A stretch of DNA of 64,000 bases from Histoplasma ohiense (lineage: Eukaryota; Ascomycota; Eurotiomycetes; Onygenales; Ajellomycetaceae). The number at the start of each line of letters is the position of its first letter. The stretch's first letter is position 1. This document shows positions 1 through 10,231 of the stretch, one piece after another. The DNA lies in NCBI GenBank assembly GCA_017607445.1, contig JAEVHH010000005.1:3477001-3541000 (forward strand), in the 5' to 3' direction. The position numbers were made by a program, and so were the translations under genes. The notes beneath the pieces are model-generated. The model was not told the DNA's origin. It worked only from the letters and a program-made list of their open reading frames with translations, and did no database searches.

Positions 1-2
1 TT

Positions 3-1656
3 TCTTCGTTACCCGTTTGGGACTCGGCTAATATGTTTCCATTATCCAGGTTCATTCCAAATCGTGAAGGACAGGATTTACAAGCTAGCTACAGCTTACT
101 CCATGAAGATGGCTGCCCGACAACCCCATCAAAAGTGAAAAAGAGAGCTCCCCATGGAGAGCTATATTTTCAAAAGAGTAAGTCCGGCTGTGCATACTCT
201 ATTAGTGGCTGAATTAACTAATAAGTACTCTCGTTTTAGCTGAAGAAGCAAATCGCACATACTCCAGAATACTTCGAAGCGAAGTCTTTGGAGACACAGT
301 CCCGCAACCTGATCTACATTCTCTATCGCCAGATCCGATTGCTGGATATTCGACAAAAATCCATGATACTGCAAGCTCACGCACCCCACCCTCATACAAA
401 GCCGCTTCTTCATTACCTCCCGCAAGCATAACTCCCTCTACTCCCAGCAAGAACCTTTTCTCTTACGCCTCTCCTCGACATATATCCGGAAACCCTACAC
501 CTTCTCGAACTCCTCGCAGTGGGCATGGCCCAAACCTCAATGTCCGATCTGAACTTTATAGTTTGTCCCCCATTCGATTCGATAGCCAGCGGATTCTGCA
601 AAGCATGCGCAAACAGCCGCGATATGTGAACAAAGTTCCATTTAAAGTTTTAGATGCGCCTGATCTAGCGGATGATTTTTACCTTAATCTAGTGGATTGG
701 GGTAGTAGTAATATACTGGGTGTGGGATTGGCATCAGCGGTTTATATGTGGGATTCCATGAATGGCCACGTTACCAAGTTATGCCAGCTGCAAGATGACA
801 CCGTAACGAGTGTCAGTTGGATTCAAAGGGTAAATTAATGATTTCATTATCCTATCTTGCTAAATTGTACCAAATTCTGACGAAAGCTCTCAAGGGGACG
901 CATCTTGCGATCGGAACTGGAAAGGGATTAGTACAGATCTGGGATGCTGAACATTGTCGACGACTACGAACAATGACGGGCCATACGCTTCGAGTTGGCG
1001 CTCTTGCTTGGAACGACCACATCCTCACATCCGGGTCCAGGGATCGAACCATCTTCCACCGTGATGTGCGATCTCCAGATCAATACCTACGGCGGCTTAC
1101 AGGACACAAACAAGAGATCTGTGGCCTCAAATGGAATACTGAGGATGGACAACTAGCATCTGGCGGGAACGACAATAAACTCATCGTCTGGGATAAACTG
1201 AACGAAACACCCCTTTTCCGCTTTTCAGACCATGTAGCCGCAGTCAAAGCTATCGCATGGTCTCCACATCAACATTCCCTACTAGCATCCGGTGGTGGTA
1301 CCGCAGATCGAACAATAAAATTCTGGAACACACTCACAGGCCATCAAATCAAGGAGGTCGACACGGGAAGCCAAGTGTGCAACCTCGCCTGGTCGAAAAA
1401 TTCCGATGAAATTATCAGCACACATGGGTACAGCCAGAACCAGATCGTTGTTTGGAAATACCCCCGCATGGAGCAGGTCGTGTCTCTGACAGGCCATACC
1501 TTCCGTGTGTTGTACCTGGCCATGAGTCCCGATGGACAAACTGTCGTTACAGGTGCTGGGGATGAGACGTTGCGGTTCTGGAAGATATTTAATAGGAAAG
1601 GGTTTAAGGATGATGGAAGGGAAAGTAAATACCACTCCTACGCGACTATACGATAG
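3..1656 (+). CDS. cdh1: APC/C activator Cdh1 (Fizzy-related), 5' end outside window
   Basis: WD40 co-activator that brings substrates to the anaphase-promoting complex in late mitosis and G1. Model: exons <3-177, 240-829, 895-1656; introns 178-239 and 830-894 are GT-AG and keep phase. The first exon holds the C-box core RFIP (SRFIPNR) near codon 33, then a Ser/Pro-rich linker with several SP/TP sites that could be Cdk targets. Exon 2 has KVPFKVLDAPDLADDFYLNLVDW, the signature before the propeller; KVPFKVLDAP favours Cdh1 over Cdc20. Exon 3 carries the remaining WD repeats, and the protein ends in Ile-Arg, the C-terminal IR tail that docks on APC/C. The start codon is probably upstream of the window, although an in-frame ATG exists at 33. 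Family assignment is firm; the true N-terminus is not visible. Confidence 0.93.
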
Positions 1657-2780
1657 CTTGCGGGAGATTTTTTGGTCCCCTACCTGTTTTTTGATCATTA
1701 ATACCTCCTCCGGTCCCTCCGATTAACCAGAACAGACTCAAACTTCTCGCATTCTGTGTTCCATACTTCTTGTAAATTTTTCTTCCATTTTCCATTCTCG
1801 ATCGAAACGAATATAGCCCATTTAATTTTGTTTCTTTTTCGATTTGCTTGCTTCTTTGTTTACTGTTTTGAAACAGAACTTTCGAATCTTTGTTATGCTT
1901 TTTCATTCTTTCACCTATTTTGTCCCCTTTTCTTGTTTTTTTCTTTTCCTTGGAGCATTTCGTGCAATTTTTCGAAGCGGCCCGCTACTGGAGATTTTTT
2001 CATGTCATGCCTGCGTTTGTTTCAGCGTTGGCGATGGCGGAATTTGGGAGGTGTTTCGGGGTGGACAAATAATGGCGTTTGTTGGCGTTTTGACTTTCTT
2101 TTTTATTTCCTCTTAGTCTCCACCACTCTGATGTTTACGCTTGCTCTGCCCGTGAGGGCGATCTTGTCTGTTGTTTGGGGGCTTTGCTTTGCGGGGCAAT
2201 CATTAGAATACGGCTTCAGGAAACGGAGAACGTGCAATAGGGATGGCATATGGAGGGCTAAAGGAAGGAAAGCGGAGGGAATGTGATGAGTTATATACTA
2301 TTAGTATTTATTTATAACTTAATTTTAACGTTGACTTGTTGAAAGAGGTTGCTTGGCATTTGTGTTTGTGTGTTCTTGTATTTTTGTCATTTTTTGTTCT
2401 AAAATACAGGGCAGGACGGGCAGTAGCTAATATTCCAGCCCTTCCTAATGGATATTTATTTTCAGATAAGAACGGCACAAGCGTCAATTAATAGACGGGA
2501 ATGGGAAGCTTGTGGAATCAAGCGCGAAATCCAAAGTACTAGGTCGGGCAGGAAACCCGTGTGTGGCAATGAAGAAAACAATTATACATTTATAAGCAAG
2601 TCAGAGCTTGGTAGGCTCAGAAGACAAAATAGGACCTGATGGTACAAAAACGAGAAAAGATGGAAAGATATGCATATACATATACATATACATACATATA
2701 TATATATATATCAGACAGGCAATGTTTCGTTTGTAAGACTCTCGCCGATATCTTACGTTAAATAACATTAAACAATTTTG
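1657..2780. other. Intergenic, between convergent cdh1 and the pdx1-like gene
   Basis: T-rich and probably the 3' UTR of cdh1 for the first few hundred bases. Reading frames here are short and compositionally biased; I see no gene. A CATATA/TA microsatellite lies at about 2670-2712. Confidence 0.6.
2670..2712. repeat. CATATA / TA microsatellite
   Basis: Runs of catata units pass directly into an uninterrupted (ta)n tract. Confidence 0.8.
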
Positions 2781-3845
2781 TTAAAACACCAAACTCTCCG
2801 GCTCGTCTTCCAACACGTCGCGCAGGCGTTCTAGGAAAGTCTCGCCGCGTAGTAGATCGGCTGGGGGAACTTGAATGCTGAAGATGTTCGTGGCTAGGTC
2901 GAGATCTGTGGAGTCGAAGGATGTGGATCCTGATTCTCCACTGCGGGTGGAGGATGTCGATGTTGATGTCGATGTTGATGTCGATGGCGGGGATTTCCCG
3001 GATAGGATGTCGATGATATCTGGCTCCTGATGAACTTCGCGCGGAGAAGCAGATAACGTGGGATCCATATATTCTTCTGGCGCAATTATCTCAGGGACAT
3101 AGTTCCCGCGGGAAGTGCATGGGTTCATGGATGTGGTCTTTGTTGGTGATATGCCGAGTATTTCATCGAATAGGGCATCGGAGGACTGTGTGTGGGATGT
3201 GGACTTGGATGTTGGGAGGGCCTCGTTGGCTACGTCTGTAGCGCGTGCGAGGAAAGTAGATAGGGGAATTGTAATGCCCAGGGTCTTTTGGAGGCGTTCC
3301 TGCAAACTAAGGACGGAGGAGAGGGATATTGGAAGCGATACTTGGGCTGGTGTGGATGAAGGTGGTAGTGCGGCTACGGCTGCGGCCGCGGATTTAGCTT
3401 GAGACTCTGTGGGAGTTTGCTTGACTTTAATATTGCTCAAGTCTAAATGTGCCAGCTGAGAAATTTGGGCAGAGAGATTAGAGGAATAGTCTCGAGGTAT
3501 CGCGCCAGTGAAAGCGAGTACATCGCCTTTTAGGAGCCGGCCTTTGGGTCCGGAAGCAGGTATTTTGGAGACATCGGCGCCGGATATGCCTTTTTCATGG
3601 AGTAGCTGGGAGACAGAGGGGAACAGGGGATATGGGAGATCATGGGATTGAGTTCCGGAGGAGGTCTGGAGATCTGTGGAGGGAAGTGATATACATCAGC
3701 CATGTTGTGTTTGAAGGAGTTAAATGCATTTTCCTGTTGAGCTGGGAATGTGTCTTTTTGAACGAGGAAGCTCACATCTAGTAGATTTGTAGGGATTGAG
3801 ACGGCATCGTGAAATCCAACATGGCATTCGAGGAACCAGAGCCAT
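2781..3845 (-). CDS. pdx1: Pdx1-like (PDH complex E3-binding protein), apparently lacking the lipoyl domain
   Basis: Pdx1/E3BP anchors dihydrolipoamide dehydrogenase to the mitochondrial pyruvate dehydrogenase core. The recognisable part is a peripheral-subunit-binding domain near residues 45-80: LLHEKGISGADVSKIPASGP followed by KGRLLKGDV. It is followed by a long Ser/Thr/Ala-rich tail with an ST-repeat. Best model: exons 3776-3845 and 2781-3673, intron 3674-3775 (GTGAGC donor, GCTGATG branch, CCACAG acceptor), giving 320 residues. The predicted N-terminus is basic with no acidic residue in its first 20, as in a mitochondrial presequence. Family members carry a lipoyl domain of about 80 residues between presequence and binding domain; I find none in any frame up to the divergent gene at 4421. 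Either the domain was lost, or this is a decayed copy, or an exon is misread. The domain is sure; the 5' model is tentative. Confidence 0.6.
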
Positions 3846-4420
3846 GGCACCCGAATGTCAAAGTCCCCTCAATGACGAAAGCTCCAGCTGTTGGAGTTGA
3901 TGTACGATGTTCAATGGTTTGAATCTAAGGTGACCTTCGCAACCTGCACCTGAGGCCTGATACGCCAAGAAGTGAAATTAGGTCGGAATGATTCTCTCAG
4001 TTGCAACATGAATATACGGAGTCTATCCGCAAAGAGTCGAAGAACAATGAAGCTTTTTAAGTGTTTGCCCTGATTTCTCCCCAACTGTGGTGAGGTTGAG
4101 GCGCCTTACTGCTTCTGGCTTGGTGCCGATGATAGTATGCCCCGATCGGACAATAGATGTTCCGTCGAGAGCTTCAACATCAAATCGTTTTTCATCGTGC
4201 ATTTTGCGGGACGAAAGTGACAGGCATCACGGTTTCAATTAATACATTCCTTGACTGTAAGTACCGAAATAGGAACTCTTTCGTCTCGTCTTAGATTTTG
4301 CTTTCCTCCACGATGTTTTGGAGGATTGTAATCCTCACGCATTACAAATCGCAAATCCCAAAGTCCAGCAGCTGACCATGTGTTTCCACTCTATACGGAG
4401 TATGCAGGTACGTTTCCGCC
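3846..4420. other. Divergent promoter region, pdx1-like / 4421 gene
   Basis: No convincing gene. It contains a 59-codon open stretch on the minus strand (4023-4202) and one copy of the 9-mer TACGGAGTA at 4394-4402, just upstream of the next start codon. Confidence 0.5.
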
Positions 4421-5311
4421 ATGATGTTTCGAAATTTATTCTCCCGCCACTGCTTCCCGCGGCTCCCTAGCTCCATTGGCTGCCTATCTTTGAATTCTTC
4501 CTGTCCGCCAAACTGTCACCCCTTCACTTCGAGGTCGTTCAGGCGTTATCTATCGCGAAAGCCTCCACTGCGTCCGCTTAAGGGTGCTCCCGTCCTCTCA
4601 CCACCACAGGGCCCAAGAAAGCCATTGGAAGATCTTTACCTCAAATTCAATCAGGCCATTTCGAAAAACAAAGAAGATACGAAGCTTTATGAAGGGACTT
4701 CCCTCGGTTCATATGTTGTGACCACCCGAACTACAGCTATATTTTGCTTTCTGTATGCTGGCTGGAACTTTTACACGACCACGTCCGATCCTCTTCTGAG
4801 TGTCAGCCACTTCACGACCTATGCTCTGGGTGGTATATGCATTTTGATGGGTGCTATGGGCGCTGTATTCGTTCGCCGTGGAACAAGTTTAATAACTGGC
4901 ATAACTGCTTCTCCTACCCATGGGAGTATACCGGAAATTCGAATAAAGATACGGCGGGCAATTGGGTTTCTGAAACCCCGCGAGATAGTCACTAGCCCAT
5001 CACAAGTGAAGCTATCTAGCCCCATATTTGTCTCGAAGCAACAGCTACAAACCCACGATATGAGGCGAATACGTGAAGCTTTCCATGAACGTGCCATTGG
5101 GCCGCGGTTATCGTTCTTCAAGGAGCCTTTGAAGAAAATAAGTTACTTTACCTGGAAAACTCTTATAAACATGCGACGCGCGTTCACGCAAGAAGGATTC
5201 GTTTACGTTGAAGTCAAGGGCATGTCTGGTACCTTTCGCCTGGACATGACGGGCTATTTTGGAGATGAATTTCTCGCTTTTGAAAGGTGCATCGCTGAGG
5301 CATCTCGGTGA
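4421..5311 (+). CDS. Conserved hypothetical mitochondrial membrane protein
   Basis: Single-exon frame of 296 residues. The first 55 residues are rich in Arg, Ser and Pro with no acidic residue (RSFRRYLSRKPPLRP), a typical mitochondrial targeting sequence. Two hydrophobic segments follow, at about 105-120 (AIFCFLYAGWNF) and about 130-150 (FTTYALGGICILMGAMGAVF), separated by a short loop; the C-terminal 130 residues are basic and soluble. This looks like a two-span inner-membrane protein with a matrix-facing tail. I do not recognise the family, and it has no assigned function that I can support. It is transcribed away from the pdx1-like gene. A second ATG lies at the next codon. Confidence 0.75.
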   Translation: MMFRNLFSRHCFPRLPSSIGCLSLNSSCPPNCHPFTSRSFRRYLSRKPPLRPLKGAPVLSPPQGPRKPLEDLYLKFNQAISKNKEDTKLYEGTSLGSYVVTTRTTAIFCFLYAGWNFYTTTSDPLLSVSHFTTYALGGICILMGAMGAVFVRRGTSLITGITASPTHGSIPEIRIKIRRAIGFLKPREIVTSPSQVKLSSPIFVSKQQLQTHDMRRIREAFHERAIGPRLSFFKEPLKKISYFTWKTLINMRRAFTQEGFVYVEVKGMSGTFRLDMTGYFGDEFLAFERCIAEASR

Positions 5312-7897
5312 CATGGAGACTACGGACCCTTCGTGGTTTCCAACTTCCACCTATTGAAAACGGAACGTCATTGCTGGTTTTTCTTCCGTATTACCCGCGA
5401 TTTTCTTGCCCGTTGCAGCCCGTGTTCGTTCCGTCACTTATGTACTTTTTTTTATAATGAAGCCTCTGGCCAGTTTGTTTTTCTTTTTTACTTCCGTACT
5501 TCCATTTCAACTTGTGTTGGAACACTACTAAGCTTCTTATGCTGGAAATACTTCTCAACCACTCCCTGCCTTCTCGGATGTAAGACGTGAAGGAGAGCTG
5601 GGTTTGGCAACTACTATGTAAGTTAGTTATTGGTGTTGGGGACCTCACCCACTGCATCTGACTGGCAAGTCAATGAACAATGTCGCCCCAAGTAAGTCTT
5701 TAACACTGGTATCCACAAGCGCGAACTAACTCTGTCTCGTGCTCAGCGACAATAAATAGCGAGTTGCTGATTTGTTTACAGGTGATTTCCTTAGTTTGTA
5801 CGTCTCGACTCATTTCATCTCCTTCCAGGTATATTTTTTTCCATGCCCGGCTGCTCCCACACACAGAATATCGGTAAATGAAACGTTGATCCAACACCGT
5901 GGTAGGACAAAACGTTTAAACAAACCTGGGCCTTCCTCTCGAAACAATTTTGCGTCCCTCAACTTCAACCCTTAAGGGCAATATTACAGACGGACGGCTG
6001 GCTATCCTGCGAGGTATCAATGATGTGTTCCTCCTCTTCGTCTAGTGGCTGTTCGCGCTCTCGTTCTTCGCTTCCCCCATGGAATCGCTTTTAAGGCAAT
6101 GCCTTTGGAATACAGACTGGTTTGGAACAAGATTCTCGGAAAAGAACATAATGAAGTAATAATCCATAGCTTCACTTATGACGAGGTCAGGTGGGTTTTG
6201 TGCAGCACCCTGCAGCGAGATGGTTTGATGCTCCTGGTGTTTAAATTTGGTTGCACATCCGATGACTAGGACCTTGCTACCTTGAAGCCATCAGGCCTCT
6301 TTACGTTGAGTTGTGCAGGAAATTGCAAGGATTTTCAAATACCCAAGCCAGGATGAACAAAAGGTGATATGCCATGCCTTATCATAAACTTCGTTTTTGA
6401 GCTTAATACATCATTAAGCCACCATCCTTCTTTCTCTACTTTGCCAAAGGGTATTCGTGGGAATACGTCGAAGAACAGTCACCTTTGGAATGGCGACGTT
6501 CCTTTTACTAATTCTCCATTACCATGTTCCATTCTATCATCTTAGAGTTTGCCATGCGTGGCTTGGGTGTACTAGGATATATCCATGTCTACTTCCTAGC
6601 AGGCCCATTTTCAGATAGACGATCGACAATGAAACAATTGTGGAAGCTTGATTTGTCCATGTCGTTTTATTTCTACTATTTTCGACTGTAATTTTCATCT
6701 TTTTGCCATCCTCAGCAGCTCCTCTTCCATGCTCTGCTATGCTTGGACTTGTCGTTTATCACGTGATCATATAACGGTCAGGGGGAAAAGGGGCAACCTT
6801 ATTAACGAAACGAGGGCGTTCGCCATTCCCAACAGCCGCGCCGATATCTTAAATACCTTCTCAAACGCTTGTCACTATCCTTCACTGCTAGTATGGGGAA
6901 GGCTTTGTGTATCTCTTGACGGGTTTTTTTGTTGCAAATGCCTTGCCCTGCGAGCTTGCAAAAGGAAGCCGCTCTGGACATCCACATGCATACATCCTCA
7001 CGCCTCCAACCGACAGGAAATAATGACGACATTTTGGAGTCCCTTCTCTTAAGCTTCGGGCACACTCTTCCTTCCTGGTTCGGGCTATCATTGCCCTGGG
7101 ACACTGCGAATTTTATGTTTCCCCGAAGCTTCTACCGGCCATGGTAAACACGGCGACCGTTTTGACGTCATTTTTTTCTCCTGAGATCCCCTGGTGAATC
7201 TCCCACTCCTTTTTGTTCCAGACACCAAACGATAGAATCGGAATTCACGCTCAATACCTATCATGTTTGTCGCCTGCGATTCAATGCCTCAGAGGCGAGG
7301 AGACCCACGAAAATATACGTCGCTTTAACCAGGAATGCTACGGGGAGGACACTCCGATTTCTTGTCAATCCTCTAACGACCCTATTGGCTTCTGGGTTCG
7401 CCATATCTTTGATACTCCTGCTTGCCACCCGTGTTAAATGTCTCTCATTGAATGTACTTCCTAGTTAGGTTTCCCCTCTAGCTTCCATCGCGTTATCTAG
7501 TGGCCCATCACTACCCGAGTGATTTGTATGAGCTGTCTTCTCTATCCATGTAGGGAAAGTGATCCTCAAGCATCTCGGTAGTCTAATCTTCATACCAAGG
7601 TTTAGCAGAGGGTATATAATGGTGTTTCCCCATTACCTTGCTCTTTCTATTCTTCTCCTTCTCCTTCTCCCTCATTCTTCTCTCTTACCGCAAACAAGGT
7701 CCCTTCTGTCTTGATTCTGCTTCCCCTATTCTATTTGCGAAAGCCCAATCGAAAGACCTGCTTCCCAAAAGACATAAAATTATCCTTTTTATTTGTACTC
7801 CAAAAAAAAGCGCAAACCACAGCACAAATAACTCAAGGTATTTACTCCATAGGTTATTATTTGCGCATCATTCATTCTCAGCTTTCCCCTAGGTAGC
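5312..7897. other. Long intergenic stretch without recognisable gene
   Basis: About 2.6 kb. Open frames reach at most 134 codons (6648-7052, plus) and have no Met-to-stop domain content, so I take them as chance. The final 300 bases are pyrimidine-rich (ttcttctccttctccttctcc at about 7650) and probably form the 5' leader of the next gene. A long 5' UTR, an unrecognised small gene or a non-coding RNA could hide here. Confidence 0.5.
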
Positions 7898-8739
7898 ATG
7901 TCCGGAAAAGTGCAGAAAGCTCCTGCTTCAGCTGACGAGAAGATCCAGTACCTTGGCAGTGCTGTGCTCTTGCCTGGCTCTTCCCCAGACGCACCGCACC
8001 AAGGTCCCTCGTCTGTTGGTACTATTGGTGAGCCTATTTCGAATTCGCGTGAGCTCTTGGTGGAGTGCTGCGAAAAATTCCCTCCGAAACCAACCCATTT
8101 ACCCAGAAAAATAAGCATACAATCGCTCTGCAACCCGTAAGGTTAGCCCTCTCCAATGAAATCAACGCCGATAGAGTTTCTTTTCATATATATCATAAAA
8201 CAACACCTGACGCTTTTCTCTCAAGGGGAAACTTGAAATCCAAAATCAGGCAGCTCGACAGCCAACTGCCCAAAATGCGTCCCCCTCCCCACCACGATGA
8301 GGAGTGGGAAGAAGCTGTGGAGTTTGGGGATGAACCGGCACTCGTCCTTGCTCGATGTGGAGAGTACTGCGGATATGGGCGTTACCGCCTCCTGCCGTGG
8401 GTCTATTACCCCGGCGATGCTATTCCAGATTTCGATTTGCTCAACTTGGAGCAAATCCATCGGCTCCGCAAGAAGCTATATCTTAAGGAGGATGGACGGC
8501 CACTGCTGCGTGCACCACCCCACGACGAATTCCGCATTCTTCGACAACAGCTTGGGTTTTTTCTTCGGGCGTTCCAGGAGGTACTTTGCTGATATCTCCG
8601 TTCTTGATGGCTTTTATTTCTGGCCGATATGCTGACTAGTGTGCAGGCGATTTTCAACCTGCTGAAGCCAGCTGAAATTACAGAGTGGGATCCGATTTCC
8701 GCTCTCCTTAACGATGGGCCTTCGCCAAATCCTTATTGA
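7898..8739 (+). CDS. Conserved hypothetical protein, about 218 aa
   Basis: Model: exons 7898-8027, 8147-8580, 8647-8739. The last intron (8581-8646, GTACTT..GTGCAG) is clear and joins the frame to an acidic C-terminal tail ending PNPY. The first intron is uncertain: donor GTGAGC at 8028 and acceptor GTTAG at 8146 preserve phase, but others are possible. The middle part has a short basic/amphipathic helix (KSKIRQLDSQLPKMRPPP) followed by acidic EEWEEAVE, then a Tyr-rich segment around YCGYGRYRLLPWVYYPGDAIP and a charged helix (HRLRKKLYLKEDG). No known domain is recognised and there is no signal peptide or membrane span. Coding status is well supported by the spliced tail; function is unknown. 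Confidence 0.6.
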
Positions 8740-10231
8740 ATGGCCCTGTTTATAGTGTGATCGCATGCTCTCATGATAAAATTTTGTCTTTGGATTTCTG
8801 AGTTTTATTCTTTTTATTATTTTTTGGATATTTATACATATGTTTCACGTTATTCACTTTTTTTATGAATTTGGATATACCCTCATTTATGTCTTGATGT
8901 CACCGAGCAGCATACTCTTAAATTGGAACACGATCTCCCTTGCTGAATATTCCCCCACATGTTTCTTTGGATACGTTTTCCTTCTTTCTGTCATGGGTGG
9001 TTTTTTTACTTTATGCCTGTCATGTTGTTCCGATGCAAATATCTGTTTTACTTTGTTCTGTCATCTACCATTTCACCTCCTTACTAGCGCCTATATCATC
9101 GAGAGCACCATCATGTATCCAATAACTCCAAATTTGCTATACTACTTGTTTCCTTTCTCCCTTCTAGTTTCCATTTTAGAGTCCATTCGAATTACATCCT
9201 GCTTTCCCTCCATGTATCTGTACGAGAAACTGTCATATTTGGAATAGAAACAATGAACCCCTAAAGCCCCGCTTTCTATGTTGTTATGACGAATTTAGAA
9301 TAGGAAGGGGTCAAGGCCAACGAATAAACAACAAGAAATAAACACATCATATCCACCGCCCCTTCCAAATATAATTAACCTCTGTAAACAAAACTAAACA
9401 AACAAAAAAAAAAAAACGATACAGAACCTCGGACTTTCTGAATGTAGAGATACAAAAACAGCATAAGGATGCACTGGCCAAACGTGACCCGAGTCCAACA
9501 AGAAACTGCACCACACCCGCCTGACGCAATGACAGCGATTTTTAGAGAACAAACTATCCACTATCCTCCCTGTATCGTTCGCTATCATTACTATCTATTT
9601 TCAACCTACTCTGTGGAGTGGAATTACGTGTTCTTGCGTTGCTTGGCGGTCCATGGCTAAGAGGTGTTGCCAACTCGTGGTGCCCTTAAAGATATTACGG
9701 TAGCGCCCGCCATAGAGAGCTAAGCGGAATGACAGATGATAGTATTCTTCTTCACACTTAGGTAAAGAATAATGAGGGGGTTTGGGATGGTTTTACGAAT
9801 GGAACTGGAGCGATGGGTTGGGCTGGTTCAGGAGCTGATGGTGAGAGAGGAGGGAGACGATATTCGCGGAAGAAGGGAAGGGGATAGATAATAATACGGA
9901 ATTGAAGAAGAGTTTGAAGAAAGGAACTGACATATTTGAATTTAGATAGCTACGGCGGAAACATTGCTAGGATGTTGCGAGACGGATAAGGACTCACAAG
10001 ACCTGTAAGGCTACCACCCTGCAGATTATAGGAACGGAATAGTTCATACATTTCCGAATGTTTAAAACAGTTTCATGAAATGTCTTGGATGTCTGGTTTT
10101 TCTGAATAGAGGCTAAGTTGGCTGCCTGGCGGTTAGAAAAATAACGCTCGTTTCAACGGATCGCAGACACAGCAAGAGGGGGAAACGAAAACACGGAACA
10201 GGATCTGCTAAATAAAAAAACACGAAGAATA
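8740..10231. other. Intergenic between convergent genes
   Basis: T-rich 3' flank of the hypothetical gene, then the 3' flank of smc1. The longest frame (8840-9247, plus, 135 codons) is a low-complexity Phe/Leu/Ser/Tyr reading of T-rich DNA and is not credible. An A13 run lies near 9404-9416. Confidence 0.55.

Noticed and set aside
3770..3830. Short FTMP-like string in another frame upstream of the Pdx1 binding domain
   Set aside because: It recalls the start of a lipoyl domain but stops follow within ten codons.
4023..4202. 59-codon minus-strand frame containing FDVEALDG, faintly like the lipoyl-lysine region of Pdx1
   Set aside because: The match is a few residues, there is no lipoyl context, the frame is not joined in phase to the pdx1-like exons, and it ends in a stop. 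Possible relic, not a feature.
6648..7104. Frames of 134 (plus) and 100 (minus) codons
   Set aside because: Overlap each other on opposite strands, have no domain signal, and no splice context was found.
8840..9247. 135-codon plus-strand frame with membrane-like segments
   Set aside because: Composition is that of translated T-rich 3' flank; no start context or homology signal.
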